Source: Candidatus Poribacteria bacterium (GTDB lineage: Bacteria; Poribacteria; WGA-4E; WGA-3G). Taken from it: a stretch of DNA of 9,878 bases. The DNA lies in the NCBI GenBank assembly GCA_009835515.1, contig VXXH01000369.1, forward strand, positions 1 through 9,878, read 5' to 3'. Each line of letters begins with the position of its first letter. Position 1 is the first letter of the stretch. Below the pieces are notes generated by a model. That model was not told the origin of the DNA and did no database searches. It worked only from the letters and a program-made list of their open reading frames with translations. This document shows positions 1 to 7,691 of the stretch, one piece after another. The position numbers and the translations under genes were made by a program.

Positions 1-183
1 AGACGATACAGTTCTGCCTTTCGACGAGGCAGCATAAAATTTACAATATTGTCCAAACTATAGTATCTTATACTTACACTTTGACTACAAGCGGTTATTC
101 TCTCCATCTGCCCAGCAGTACAGATCCTATGCAAAAGTTAAGATCGTCAAGGCATTCTCAATGGATAAGTGTTGTCATAAGTA
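1..183. other. Non-coding left edge downstream of the second permease
   Basis: No gene is visible on either strand. The only structure is a short inverted repeat, CTGCCT at 14-19 and AGGCAG at 27-32 with a 7-base loop. It is not followed by a T run in either direction, so I do not call it a terminator. Any ATPase partner for the permeases would have to lie further left, outside the window. Confidence 0.5.
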
Positions 184-1590
184 TTATATCTCAACACGTA
201 CAAACGTAAGATAAGTTCCCGACATAAGAACAACAAAAAACAAAATCAACAAGAACAAATCAATAGCTGCAGCGTTAAAATCTCGACTGAGACTGAGCGT
301 ATCTTCAAAGGCCGGAATTGATTCTGGACTGATAGGCTTCTTCGACATTCCCTCACGAACTCCAATAATATGGAGACTATCGGGATCTGCTCTATCCATA
401 TCCGTGACGAATTCTCGGTATTCGCGTGCATAACGCTGCACGTTATCTAAAAATTGTTGATGCCGTTCAAATCCTGTTCCGGCAAAAACCTCAAGAAGAT
501 GCTGGATAAGCGTAACTGGTGAGATGCGGGTAACAGAACGTGCCAGTTGAATTTGGGAAATTTGTTGCGTTAAATGTTCTTGGATCAGACGTTCCTCTTG
601 TTCAGTGCCTTTGGCGACATACTCACTATCTATCTCTATCTTTTTATTTTCAAACCCACGCGTCTCTCGCAAAAGCGCAACGTATTCTTCCCTGAGTTCT
701 TTTCGGTTCTGTCCTTGGCGCTTGTAGCGTTCATCATAAGTCATCGGGTTTGAGAACCCACTTGCAATGGAAGCAACAGTACTCGGTATAAAAACGACGA
801 AGGTACACCACGTCAATAGGAGTATCACAAGGCTCGCCGCACTGTTCTGCACAGATGACGAAACTAACAAACCTAACGCGAGAAACAAGCATAGGTACAG
901 AATCGATAGAAGAAAAATAATAGTTAAACGGAACCATGTATCTGTGCCAAGGTGAACGTCGCTGGATGTAGAAATTATCAATAGATTCATCAATATAGAA
1001 AGTGTAAACGGAACGCTAATACTGACTAATGCGCCTAAAAATTTGCCAATCAATACGGTGTGCCGTGGCACTGAATTCGCCAACACCAATCGAAGCGTAC
1101 CGCGTTCGCGTTCGCCGGAAATAGAATCAAAGGTGAACAGGACCGCTATCAGACTCAAAACATACCCGATCACAAATCCCCAGTCTACTTTAATAGTTTC
1201 TGGACGAATATTTGATGAATTAGGAAACGCACCAGGATAATATAGCGACCAGAAACCCCTTAAATCATTACTGATCTGAATGAAAGATGCGCCGTGGGCA
1301 AAATCTGACAAAAAGATGTCGCCCCCTTCTGCACAAAAATAGAGTGGAGACGGCTTTTTGTAAAGATATCCGGGGCCTTCTTGCGCAATGCTAAATAAAT
1401 CCGTCCGAGATCTTAAGGTATTTAGAGATTTTGTGGTAGCATCATGATATTTCTGCATACGCACAGGGTGTTCCTCGATATGGATCATCGCGTTAATCAA
1501 CATCAAAACGAAAAGCAATGCTGTCGCAAGTGCAAATCGGAGGCTATTAAGGTTGTCATACAGTTCACGTTTTGTAATATGCCAAATCAT
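184..1590 (-). CDS. ABC-2 type transporter permease (second of a tandem pair)
   Basis: Predicted inner-membrane permease of an ABC transporter, 468 residues. The start reads MIWHITKRELYDNL, followed by a first membrane helix at about 17-38. An extracytoplasmic segment follows (about 40-135), then a helix at 138-154. Next is the motif GERERGTLRLVL (159-170), the cytoplasmic element typical of ABC-2 permeases of the PF12679-like group. Helices follow at about 177-206, 221-245 and 250-277, then a long hydrophilic, coil-like stretch of about 165 residues, and a last helix near 446-463. It is a paralogue of the gene just upstream, with the same N-terminal RELxDNL...RFA and GERERGTLRLVL blocks. The Shine-Dalgarno is weak (CTAAGAT just before ATG), and 105 bases separate the genes, so it is probably translated from a shared transcript. 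The substrate is unknown; no ATPase gene is in view. Confidence 0.85.
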   Translation of the reverse strand: MIWHITKRELYDNLNSLRFALATALLFVLMLINAMIHIEEHPVRMQKYHDATTKSLNTLRSRTDLFSIAQEGPGYLYKKPSPLYFCAEGGDIFLSDFAHGASFIQISNDLRGFWSLYYPGAFPNSSNIRPETIKVDWGFVIGYVLSLIAVLFTFDSISGERERGTLRLVLANSVPRHTVLIGKFLGALVSISVPFTLSILMNLLIISTSSDVHLGTDTWFRLTIIFLLSILYLCLFLALGLLVSSSVQNSAASLVILLLTWCTFVVFIPSTVASIASGFSNPMTYDERYKRQGQNRKELREEYVALLRETRGFENKKIEIDSEYVAKGTEQEERLIQEHLTQQISQIQLARSVTRISPVTLIQHLLEVFAGTGFERHQQFLDNVQRYAREYREFVTDMDRADPDSLHIIGVREGMSKKPISPESIPAFEDTLSLSRDFNAAAIDLFLLILFFVVLMSGTYLTFVRVEI

Positions 1591-1671
1591 ATCTTAGTTC
1601 TCGGTTGTCAGCAATTAGGAGTCAACAAGAAGCCTTGTGGTATTCAAGTGAGAGGTACCTACTTACATACT

Positions 1672-1695
1672 GATGGCTGATCACTGACAGCCATC
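1672..1695 (-). repeat. 8-bp-stem hairpin directly after a stop codon
   Basis: GATGGCTG (1672-1679) and CAGCCATC (1688-1695) are perfect inverted repeats with an 8-base loop. The hairpin abuts the TAA stop (1698-1696) of the upstream permease gene. No T run follows on the minus strand, so a mRNA-stabilising or attenuating intercistronic hairpin is more likely than a factor-independent terminator. The surrounding spacer has several loose CTGA-like repeats. Confidence 0.45.
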
Positions 1696-3234
1696 TTACA
1701 CTTTACTCCTTTGGAAAACCAAAAGTATTACTATAAAGAGAATTAAGTTCATCATGAACAGCAGGAGTAAATCGGGTAGTGCTCGCATCGCATTTATATC
1801 CACACCACTTCTCTGAAAAGAAAACTGAGGAAAATTTTCCCAATCCACCGATCCCTTGTCAGCAGAAAACCACCGTCGATCCCCGAACGCGTTTATATCG
1901 TAGAGATAGTCAACCACAGTCCTCCGGTACTTTCGCGTCGCCTCGTAAAAATCTCTGAGTCCAAATAGGTCTGTACCCGCCCACGCTTGCGTCGCAGCGT
2001 CATACATCCCGACTGGCGAGAACCTCAAAAAGATGCGATCAACTATCGCTGGCTGAACGAAAACAGATTCAAGTACCTGTTTTCGCACAAGCCACGCACG
2101 TTCCGCGGTGTCGATGGTCTTTGGCACCGTGAAGCGGTAATAGTTCTGCACGTGCGGCACCCGTGCTTCAAATTTATCATCAAGCTTCTCTATGTTTGAA
2201 CCAGCAAGATAGGTGTATAGAAGTGTTGATTGTATTTTATGCCAATGCTCATAGTTGAAACCTGAACCACCTACCATACCAAAATGCGGATCTTCCCCTA
2301 CTATACCAAAATGTGGATCTTCCCCTGGAATTGGATCATTGGCAAGGTAGTCCTTACGTTCTCGGTCGAATGCCTCCCATATCTGTTCAATCTGATTAAA
2401 AGCAGATTCCAGACGGTCTTGGGAAGGCTGCGCGGGATTAATCGCAACAAGAATCACATTCGGATATACCAATACCAAAAATCCCCAGACAAACATCGCA
2501 AGCATTAGCGCAGTACCTGTTCTGCGGGCCATTACTGAAATCAACATACCGCTGAGGTAGAAAACCGAAAGATACACAATTGAACTCAAGACAATCCCAC
2601 CAATACGAAGAAAATCATCAACCTTTAGTGATACAATGGACGATGTCATTAGCAATATCACAACTAAGAGAAGACTTATCAAAAGCGGCACCAGCAAACA
2701 TATCATTGCGCTAATGTATTTCGCCAATAAGATTTTAGCACGACTCACCGGATGCATTAGGACAAGACGCAATGTGCCGCGCTCACGCTCCCCGGCAAGT
2801 GCATCGTAGGCAAAAATAAGTGCCATAAGGCTCAAAACCACCTCAAAGATAAAGGTAATATCAATCGATGAGAAGAGATTCAGAAATGGATTCGTTGATC
2901 CATACTTCTGACCATCCCACAGTGTGGGCACATAACTATAAAATACAAATACTTCGTTATTCAACCGCTTATCCAAGCCAACATTGAAAATACTCAACAG
3001 ATTAGGTGGACGGACAACATCCCAACTTATCCCCGAATAGGTATCTCTTTCCTGCATTTGCTCGTGATTCGATTTAACAGCAGCACTGTAACTTGCTAAC
3101 CGCCGATCATAATCCTTAATCAGCACAATGGTACTTGCAACAACAAGCAGCAGCATAATGAGAACAGCTGCTGCAAATCGGAACGTCATTAGATTGTCAA
3201 GGAGCTCTCGGCGGATGAGTGTTGTTAGTATCAT
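1696..3234 (-). CDS. ABC-2 type transporter permease (first of a tandem pair)
   Basis: Predicted membrane subunit of an ABC transporter, 512 residues. It has the same plan as its downstream paralogue: a first helix at about 18-39, an extracytoplasmic segment, a helix at 126-144, then GERERGTLRLVL (148-159) and HPVSR, and helices at about 166-199, 208-234 and 239-264. A long soluble region of some 220 residues follows, with a last helix near 490-506. That region contains a 9-residue tandem duplication, GEDPHFGIV/GEDPHFGMV (304-321), not expected for the family. The start is supported by GAGAGG four to five bases before ATG. The ATG overlaps the stop of a 21-codon upstream ORF (ATGA), suggesting translational coupling. 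Family assignment is firm; the cargo is unknown. The cognate ATPase gene usually sits next to such permeases, but none is seen here. Confidence 0.85.
   Translation of the reverse strand: MILTTLIRRELLDNLMTFRFAAAVLIMLLLVVASTIVLIKDYDRRLASYSAAVKSNHEQMQERDTYSGISWDVVRPPNLLSIFNVGLDKRLNNEVFVFYSYVPTLWDGQKYGSTNPFLNLFSSIDITFIFEVVLSLMALIFAYDALAGERERGTLRLVLMHPVSRAKILLAKYISAMICLLVPLLISLLLVVILLMTSSIVSLKVDDFLRIGGIVLSSIVYLSVFYLSGMLISVMARRTGTALMLAMFVWGFLVLVYPNVILVAINPAQPSQDRLESAFNQIEQIWEAFDRERKDYLANDPIPGEDPHFGIVGEDPHFGMVGGSGFNYEHWHKIQSTLLYTYLAGSNIEKLDDKFEARVPHVQNYYRFTVPKTIDTAERAWLVRKQVLESVFVQPAIVDRIFLRFSPVGMYDAATQAWAGTDLFGLRDFYEATRKYRRTVVDYLYDINAFGDRRWFSADKGSVDWENFPQFSFQRSGVDINAMRALPDLLLLFMMNLILFIVILLVFQRSKV
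2272..2325 (-). repeat. 27-bp in-frame tandem duplication inside permease gene
   Basis: Two adjacent 27-base units (2272-2298 and 2299-2325) match at 25 of 27 positions. They encode GEDPHFGMV and GEDPHFGIV. The period is a multiple of three, so the reading frame is kept. The near identity suggests a recent slippage or unequal-crossover event in a hydrophilic loop. Confidence 0.9.
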
Positions 3235-3296
3235 GTATTCCTCTCAACAAGTTTACCAGTTTCCACTTTTTCTTCTCGCTTATCACGCTGATCCAT
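3231..3296 (-). CDS. Possible 21-residue leader ORF coupled to the permease
   Basis: An ATG at 3296-3294 opens a 22-codon frame ending in TGA that overlaps the permease start as ATGA. The peptide starts MDQRDKREEK and is strongly charged, with more than half its residues D, E, K or R. The permease Shine-Dalgarno lies inside its last codons. In-frame stops TAA and TAG sit right before the ATG, and no clear Shine-Dalgarno precedes it, so expression is uncertain. It could be a leader peptide that couples translation, or chance. No homology is recognised. Confidence 0.3.
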   Translation of the reverse strand: MDQRDKREEKVETGKLVERNT

Positions 3297-3357
3297 CTAT
3301 TATGTCTACTTACTGATCGATCCTAAGCCTAGAGAGCGGTTCTTTTAGTTGTAAAAA

Positions 3358-3650
3358 TTAAAACAGCTTCATGCTAAAGTTGCGGTGTCCAGTCAAGAAA
3401 CTCATCGGTATGTCCGTTGTTTCATCGGGCGTGTTCACAAGACCCGGAGACTCGTTCGCTGTCGGTGCGATCACCTTTTCTGCGGGGCGTGTCTCGCTCG
3501 GTTTCTCAAGTACCTGCGTAAATCGGTCGTGCCATGTCGCTTTCTGTCGTCCGGATAACGTGCCAGGAATACAGCAGGCTACCGCCGACAACAAGCACAA
3601 AGAACGCGAAACAGCCTTGGAACCATCGACTGGATAGTAAACCGTAACAT
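3358..3650 (-). pseudogene. Frameshifted small exported protein gene
   Basis: An ATG at 3650-3648 is preceded by AGAGAGGTG with good spacing. It encodes MLRFTIQSMVPRLFRVL and runs to a TAG at 3581-3579 after 23 codons. From about position 3600 the adjacent frame continues openly to TAA at 3358: LCLLSAVACCIPGTLS, then a hydrophilic, proline- and glutamate-rich tail ending NFSMKLF. Adding one base in the T run near 3600 joins the halves into about 97 residues, with basic residues, a hydrophobic core and an AVACC end, that is, a convincing signal peptide or lipoprotein-like leader. The downstream frame alone would need a TTG start with no Shine-Dalgarno. So this is either a genuine one-base deletion (pseudogene) or an assembly error. 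Function is unknown. It lies between the sigma-TlpA gene and the permeases, in the same direction. Confidence 0.5.
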
Positions 3651-3656
3651 ATTGTT

Positions 3657-3673
3657 CACCTCTCTCAGAGGCG
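3657..3673 (-). promoter_or_regulatory. Hairpin sequestering the ribosome binding site
   Basis: On the minus strand CGCCTCT pairs with AGAGGTG across a 3-base loop (7 pairs, one G-T). The 3' arm contains the GAGGTG Shine-Dalgarno of the frameshifted gene starting at 3650. A second inverted repeat (ATAGCAA 3712-3718, TTGCTAT 3727-3733) lies further upstream in the same leader. Together these could limit translation, but no known riboswitch class is recognised. Confidence 0.35.
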
Positions 3674-3792
3674 GTGATCGGAAATTGCCGATAAAGTCAA
3701 ACGTTGGAGAGATAGCAATCTTCCCTTTGCTATAGAGGCTCACCTAAAAGATTCACAAAACAGAGGCGTTTTCTGCTACAATTAGGCTAACG

Positions 3793-3815
3793 CTGTCATA
3801 GTCGAGTTATGGCAG
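3793..3815. repeat. Imperfect hairpin downstream of sigma-TlpA gene
   Basis: CTGTCATA (3793-3800) and TATGGCAG (3808-3815) form an 8-bp stem with one wobble and a 7-base loop. It lies about 45-70 bases past the stop of the sigma-TlpA gene. There is no T run after it on the minus strand, so a terminator role is only a possibility. Confidence 0.3.
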
Positions 3816-3860
3816 TGCCGCGCCGAAAGGTATTTTTTTGAAGTTCAATCTCGTGTTAAG

Positions 3861-6011
3861 CTAATCCTTGGATTCATTTTTCAAAGCCTCTGCCACGAAT
3901 TTCTTCAAATCCATCCCTTTTGCTTCGTAAGTAATTAATTTACCTTCTCTGTCAATAAGACGAGTTGCTGGAATACCTCGAATAGCATATTGCCGAGCGA
4001 TCGAATTCTTGCCAGCCACGTTATCAAGAATCTGTCGCCCCGGAATATCGTTTTCTTGAATGTAGTTTCGGAATTTCGGTTCATCATCATCAAGGCTGAT
4101 CCCGATGATGTCAAAGCCTTCATCTTTATAGGTATCATATACCTTTTTGAGATAGGGCATTTTTGTAAGACCAAGACTGGACCACATCGTCCAAAAGTTG
4201 AGGAGGACGACTTTTCCACGATAGTCCTGCAGTGCAATCGAATCCCCATTGAGATCAATAGCGGAAAAGTCTGGGGCAGGTTTCCCAATCAATCCGTGTA
4301 ACAGATCCGCGTTGCTCTCATAGGATTTAGCAAGTTCGGTATCACCTAATTTCTCATAGATGTAGGCAAATAGCCCAGGAATAAAGATGTTACCTGGATT
4401 CTGACGCTCAGCCGCCTTAACAACAGCAAGCATATCCTCATAACGTCCGATCACCTGCAGCATATTACAGAGCGTAATATAACCTGCGATATTGGGTTTC
4501 ATGACTAATTTGAAACGTTCGATAAGCGCATCCACTGCTGGTTCGTTCCCGACTTCGATGTAGAGACTGACAAGCAATGGATACAGTTCGTAGAAATGTA
4601 CATTATCTGGGTGTTTCTCAAGTGTTTCTTCTAAAGTGGTAATGGCTGTTTCGCTACTCCCATACATATCTTGAGGTGAGTATTCCCAAACATTAGTTGA
4701 CTCATAAATCTTAGAAGAGAGACTCAAGTTCAGACACTGAAAATCATCATTTGCGTGATGTCGGCAACGGACAAGTGGCATGGCATCACCATACACCAAG
4801 CGTTGTCGACTTTTGTACGTTCGATACTCAGGGTTAAACTCGTACCCGTAACTCACTGGCATTTTCGGATCAACATTCAGGAAATAGCCTGCTTTACCCC
4901 CACTTGTATCTGCGGGGCAAATTAGGATGTTTGCATCTGGCAGATATTTGGGGTGAAGATCCGAGAGCCACTCTGGAAGATCACTCTGTTCTTTCTGATA
5001 AGCACGAATCGCACTGCCGATTACGAGTAAATTTTGGGTGCAAATTTCGATATTTTTCTGTTGCACTTCCTGAGTGAGAACGCGGGTTTCGTTTGGAGAT
5101 TGCGTTATTGCGAGCGTCTCGGAATTTTGCGGAACGGCAGCGATCTCTTTACCAGAGCGTCCCACCTGATTTCGGACATCTGGTTTTGCGAGCAGGTCTA
5201 TCACAATAGGTGCTTCAATAAGTTCTATGGTCATTTCGGATGTGGCATCAAAACTGTAGGGCTGCTGGAAACGTGCTAAGTATCGGTTGCTGGCTCCGAG
5301 CATCATTACAACGAGAACAATGGTCGACGTGGCGATTGCCCAAGGGACTATCGGTGGCTTCACGCCAGTAGGCGGTAGAGGTTTGATACGCGGAATCTCG
5401 CGCATAATGTTTTCTGTTAAAGTAGGAGACAGTTGGAAACTGCCGAGTGCCTCTTGAATCAGCAGTTCATGCTTCTTTAAGCGTTGCAGCGCACGACGAA
5501 CTCGTATCCGAACTGTATCCGCGGACACACCTAAAAACTCGCCTATCTCTGCGTATGTCATTTCACCGAAGTAATAGAGGGTGATAACAGTTCGATCGCT
5601 CTCCTTCAACTTTGACAGTAAGTTTTTGACCAATTCGCGTTTGGCTGCCGCTGCACTTTCCGCCTGCTCTTCAGCAACATGTCTGGAATAGGAAGTTTTC
5701 TCTATCATTGTTATGTCTACCTCCTCCAAAGGTTGCGTTTGCATCCGTTTCTTACGGAGCCACGCGAGACAGCAGCGATTGGTGATAACATAAAGCCATC
5801 CCGGAAACTGGTTTGGATTTTTCAGCGTTGCCAATTTCCGATAGACCTGTAGAAACGTCTCCTGCGTAATATCTTCAGCGATATGGAAATCACCGATTTT
5901 CCGCCATGCAAGCGCGTGCACTCGCTTTTGGTACTTTCCAACCAAACACGCAAAAGCAGCGTCATCGCCTTTAAGGATACGCTGAATCAATTCAGTGTTG
6001 TCGTTTCTCAT
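3861..6011 (-). CDS. ECF-type sigma factor fused to membrane-anchored TlpA-like domain
   Basis: A 716-residue multidomain protein. Residues 1-90 are sigma region 2, with GDDAAF and DITQETFLQVYRKL in the core-binding helix. Residues 125-185 are region 4, LYYFGEMTYAEIGEFLGVS plus a basic recognition helix. A proline-rich linker leads to one membrane helix (about 222-240). The rest is probably extracytoplasmic: a segment like the soluble part of prepilin/DUF1559 proteins (324-420; NLLVIGSAIRAYQ, YLPDANILICPAD), TPR-like helical repeats (about 455-565), and a TlpA/AhpC-type thioredoxin fold (575-716). That fold keeps GKVVLLNFW and the cis-proline loop GIPAT, but the usual WCxxC reads WSSLGL, so both cysteines are missing. 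An SD-like AGAGGT lies 5-6 bases before the ATG. Fusing sigma to a sensor-like outer domain suggests signal-responsive transcription without a separate anti-sigma factor; this is inference. Confidence 0.85.
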   Translation of the reverse strand: MRNDNTELIQRILKGDDAAFACLVGKYQKRVHALAWRKIGDFHIAEDITQETFLQVYRKLATLKNPNQFPGWLYVITNRCCLAWLRKKRMQTQPLEEVDITMIEKTSYSRHVAEEQAESAAAAKRELVKNLLSKLKESDRTVITLYYFGEMTYAEIGEFLGVSADTVRIRVRRALQRLKKHELLIQEALGSFQLSPTLTENIMREIPRIKPLPPTGVKPPIVPWAIATSTIVLVVMMLGASNRYLARFQQPYSFDATSEMTIELIEAPIVIDLLAKPDVRNQVGRSGKEIAAVPQNSETLAITQSPNETRVLTQEVQQKNIEICTQNLLVIGSAIRAYQKEQSDLPEWLSDLHPKYLPDANILICPADTSGGKAGYFLNVDPKMPVSYGYEFNPEYRTYKSRQRLVYGDAMPLVRCRHHANDDFQCLNLSLSSKIYESTNVWEYSPQDMYGSSETAITTLEETLEKHPDNVHFYELYPLLVSLYIEVGNEPAVDALIERFKLVMKPNIAGYITLCNMLQVIGRYEDMLAVVKAAERQNPGNIFIPGLFAYIYEKLGDTELAKSYESNADLLHGLIGKPAPDFSAIDLNGDSIALQDYRGKVVLLNFWTMWSSLGLTKMPYLKKVYDTYKDEGFDIIGISLDDDEPKFRNYIQENDIPGRQILDNVAGKNSIARQYAIRGIPATRLIDREGKLITYEAKGMDLKKFVAEALKNESKD

Positions 6012-6042
6012 CGAATACCTCTACGCGGAAAGTGCTTCATTT

Positions 6043-6071
6043 GATATATAATGACGCGACTTGGCGGTAAA
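6043..6071 (-). promoter_or_regulatory. Possible promoter of the sigma-TlpA gene
   Basis: TTTACC (6071-6066) and TATATC (6048-6043) are 17 bases apart, in the 109-base gap before the sigma-TlpA gene. Each matches four of six consensus positions. This is weak; transcription from the upstream phosphatase operon is an alternative. Confidence 0.25.
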
Positions 6072-6120
6072 AGCGTACATAATTCTGCAAAAAAGTGGAG
6101 TTCTTAAGTAAGGAAAAATA

Positions 6121-7614
6121 TTATTTGACAACCCTTCCATCAATGCGATGCCCAGCGACATTGTGCCCGCACAGGCGCAACACCGTTGGAAAGACATCAA
6201 CAGAACGGATACACTGCTCTGCCATTGGGTAATTCGTCGCAAGCGGGATGTGCATGTGCTCCGCAATTAATGCACCGTGGGTGGCGTGATGTTTTGGTAT
6301 TTCATAACGGGCGCGTAAATCGTAACCGCTCTCAGCACTTAAGATAAGGTCACCGGTCCGTTCACTGTTGAAAATCTGCCACAATTGGACGATACCGTCT
6401 GGATACGAACTGTCGTAAGTTTCCCGAAGTGCTTCTCGTGAGGAGAGATTTTTGTAGAGGACACCGTATCCGAGCGGGTCTGTTCCAGCAAATTCGTAAG
6501 AGAAACGTAGCGCGTCTGCACATTCAATAGAATTCGCTACATTTTGTGGGTTTCCGTGATCCGTACCCAGTGAGTGACAAGAGATTTTCCCTTGTCCAGT
6601 TCGGCTTTGGACGATGATATCTCCTGTTTCACTCTGTCCCGCGACGAACCCCAACCCTTCCAGCTCAATCAGAGAACCAATGACACCCATTCGGTAGAGT
6701 TTCTCGAAAGGTGCTCGTTCGCCCCATCCTTTTTTAACCGAACTGTTTTTAAAATAGAGATGCGTCATCCCGTTTCCTGAGACCATGCTGGCGGATACGG
6801 TGTCTTGTCGCCAAACTTTGGGATAGTGCAAACACCGCCAACCGCCATCATCTAAATGCTGTGGAATATCAATGTGCGTGTGTGTGTCGCTCATCCCGTG
6901 GTCGCTGGTAACCAGAATAAGCGTCTCTTCAAGCGTATTCGCCTTTTGCAAAATGTCAACAAGTTTACCAACCGCAGCGTCTATCTCTCGGTAAGTCTGA
7001 AGCACCTGTGGCGATTGTATCTCTGTGAGGTGAGAAAAAGTATCGACTGCGGGAAAAAGGCACGTGATAAACTGGTCACCTGCTTCAGCGGCTTTGTGTA
7101 ACTGGCGAATTGCAATCCGGTTGACGAACCGCCATCGATGCGAAAAATGGGCGTAGGTATAGAGAAACGGTTTAATCCAGCGCGTCAAATTTTTAGCGGG
7201 TGGACACCCGCGAGCAAGTAGGTTGTAGATGTTACTTACGGGTGAGAAGAAATTAAATAAGGTAGGAGAATTAGGGGGCAAGTCGGCTTCAAAACGCAGT
7301 CCATCAAGCCCCATATAACTGCAGATACCGGGTCGTTTGAAGCGGTGTGGGAGTTGGAAATTTGATTTGGATAGCCACCGAATCCCCGGGATATTAGCTG
7401 TCCCCGGATACAACCCCATAAAAAATGGGATAAAGGCAGGTCCCGTTGTTGAAGGGAAGGCAGAAACCCCTTTGTTCAGACTACCGCGATCTACGACGTA
7501 CTTCTTGATGTTTGGCAGGTCACCGTTTTCAATCAATGCTTTAAAGATTTCGTAGGGTGCGCCATCAATGATAATAAAGACCAAACGTTTGAAGTCCGGT
7601 TCGCTTGATTCCAT
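6121..7614 (-). CDS. Alkaline phosphatase family hydrolase (type I phosphodiesterase/nucleotide pyrophosphatase-like)
   Basis: A 497-residue metal-dependent phosphoryl-transfer enzyme. The alkaline phosphatase superfamily layout is complete: first metal aspartate in FIIIDGAP (D17), nucleophile loop FPSTTGP (T57 most likely), AVDTFSH (D191, H195), TSDHGM (D238, H239) and a late histidine in HATHGAL (H446). Length fits bacterial members related to phosphodiesterase/nucleotide pyrophosphatase and phosphoglycerate-mutase-like hydrolases. No signal peptide is visible, since the chain begins MESSEPDFKRLVFIIID with the first beta strand, so it is probably cytoplasmic or exported in another way. The start is set by AGGGAGGAG just before ATG. 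It lies 77 bases after the zinc-ribbon gene and likely shares its strong promoter. Substrate cannot be told from sequence; phosphodiesters, pyrophosphates, phosphonates or sulfates are all possible in this superfamily. Confidence 0.85.
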   Translation of the reverse strand: MESSEPDFKRLVFIIIDGAPYEIFKALIENGDLPNIKKYVVDRGSLNKGVSAFPSTTGPAFIPFFMGLYPGTANIPGIRWLSKSNFQLPHRFKRPGICSYMGLDGLRFEADLPPNSPTLFNFFSPVSNIYNLLARGCPPAKNLTRWIKPFLYTYAHFSHRWRFVNRIAIRQLHKAAEAGDQFITCLFPAVDTFSHLTEIQSPQVLQTYREIDAAVGKLVDILQKANTLEETLILVTSDHGMSDTHTHIDIPQHLDDGGWRCLHYPKVWRQDTVSASMVSGNGMTHLYFKNSSVKKGWGERAPFEKLYRMGVIGSLIELEGLGFVAGQSETGDIIVQSRTGQGKISCHSLGTDHGNPQNVANSIECADALRFSYEFAGTDPLGYGVLYKNLSSREALRETYDSSYPDGIVQLWQIFNSERTGDLILSAESGYDLRARYEIPKHHATHGALIAEHMHIPLATNYPMAEQCIRSVDVFPTVLRLCGHNVAGHRIDGRVVK

Positions 7615-7635
7615 CTCTCCTCCCTAAATATGTGG

Positions 7636-7654
7636 GTGCGGTTTATGACCGCGC
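7636..7654. repeat. GTGCGGT hairpin element in intercistronic gap
   Basis: GTGCGGT (7636-7642) and ACCGCGC (7648-7654) pair over a 5-base loop, 7 pairs with one G-T. It lies in the 77-base gap between the zinc-ribbon and phosphatase genes. From memory, related GTGCGGTT...AACCGCAC palindromes recur in Poribacteria-like genomes. It could tune relative expression of the two genes. Confidence 0.45.
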
Positions 7655-7691
7655 TGGAACGTCAACCATCAAACCGGTGCAAAAGTCCATT

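Noticed and set aside
1444..1680. Plus-strand 78-residue frame over the start of the second permease
   Set aside because: It is mostly antisense to a well-supported membrane protein and has no ribosome binding site or family resemblance.
3590..3605. Programmed -1 frameshift as explanation for the split small gene
   Set aside because: The site lacks a classic X-XXY-YYZ slippery heptamer, so a base deletion or assembly error is simpler.
3371..3637. Plus-strand 88-residue frame opposite the frameshifted gene
   Set aside because: No Shine-Dalgarno, composition unlike a protein, and it runs antisense to a frame with a better start and a signal-peptide-like N-terminus.
6021..6266. 81-residue minus-strand frame spanning the phosphatase end and the gap
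   Set aside because: It overlaps the conserved HATHGAL region of the phosphatase in another frame and has no plausible start signal.
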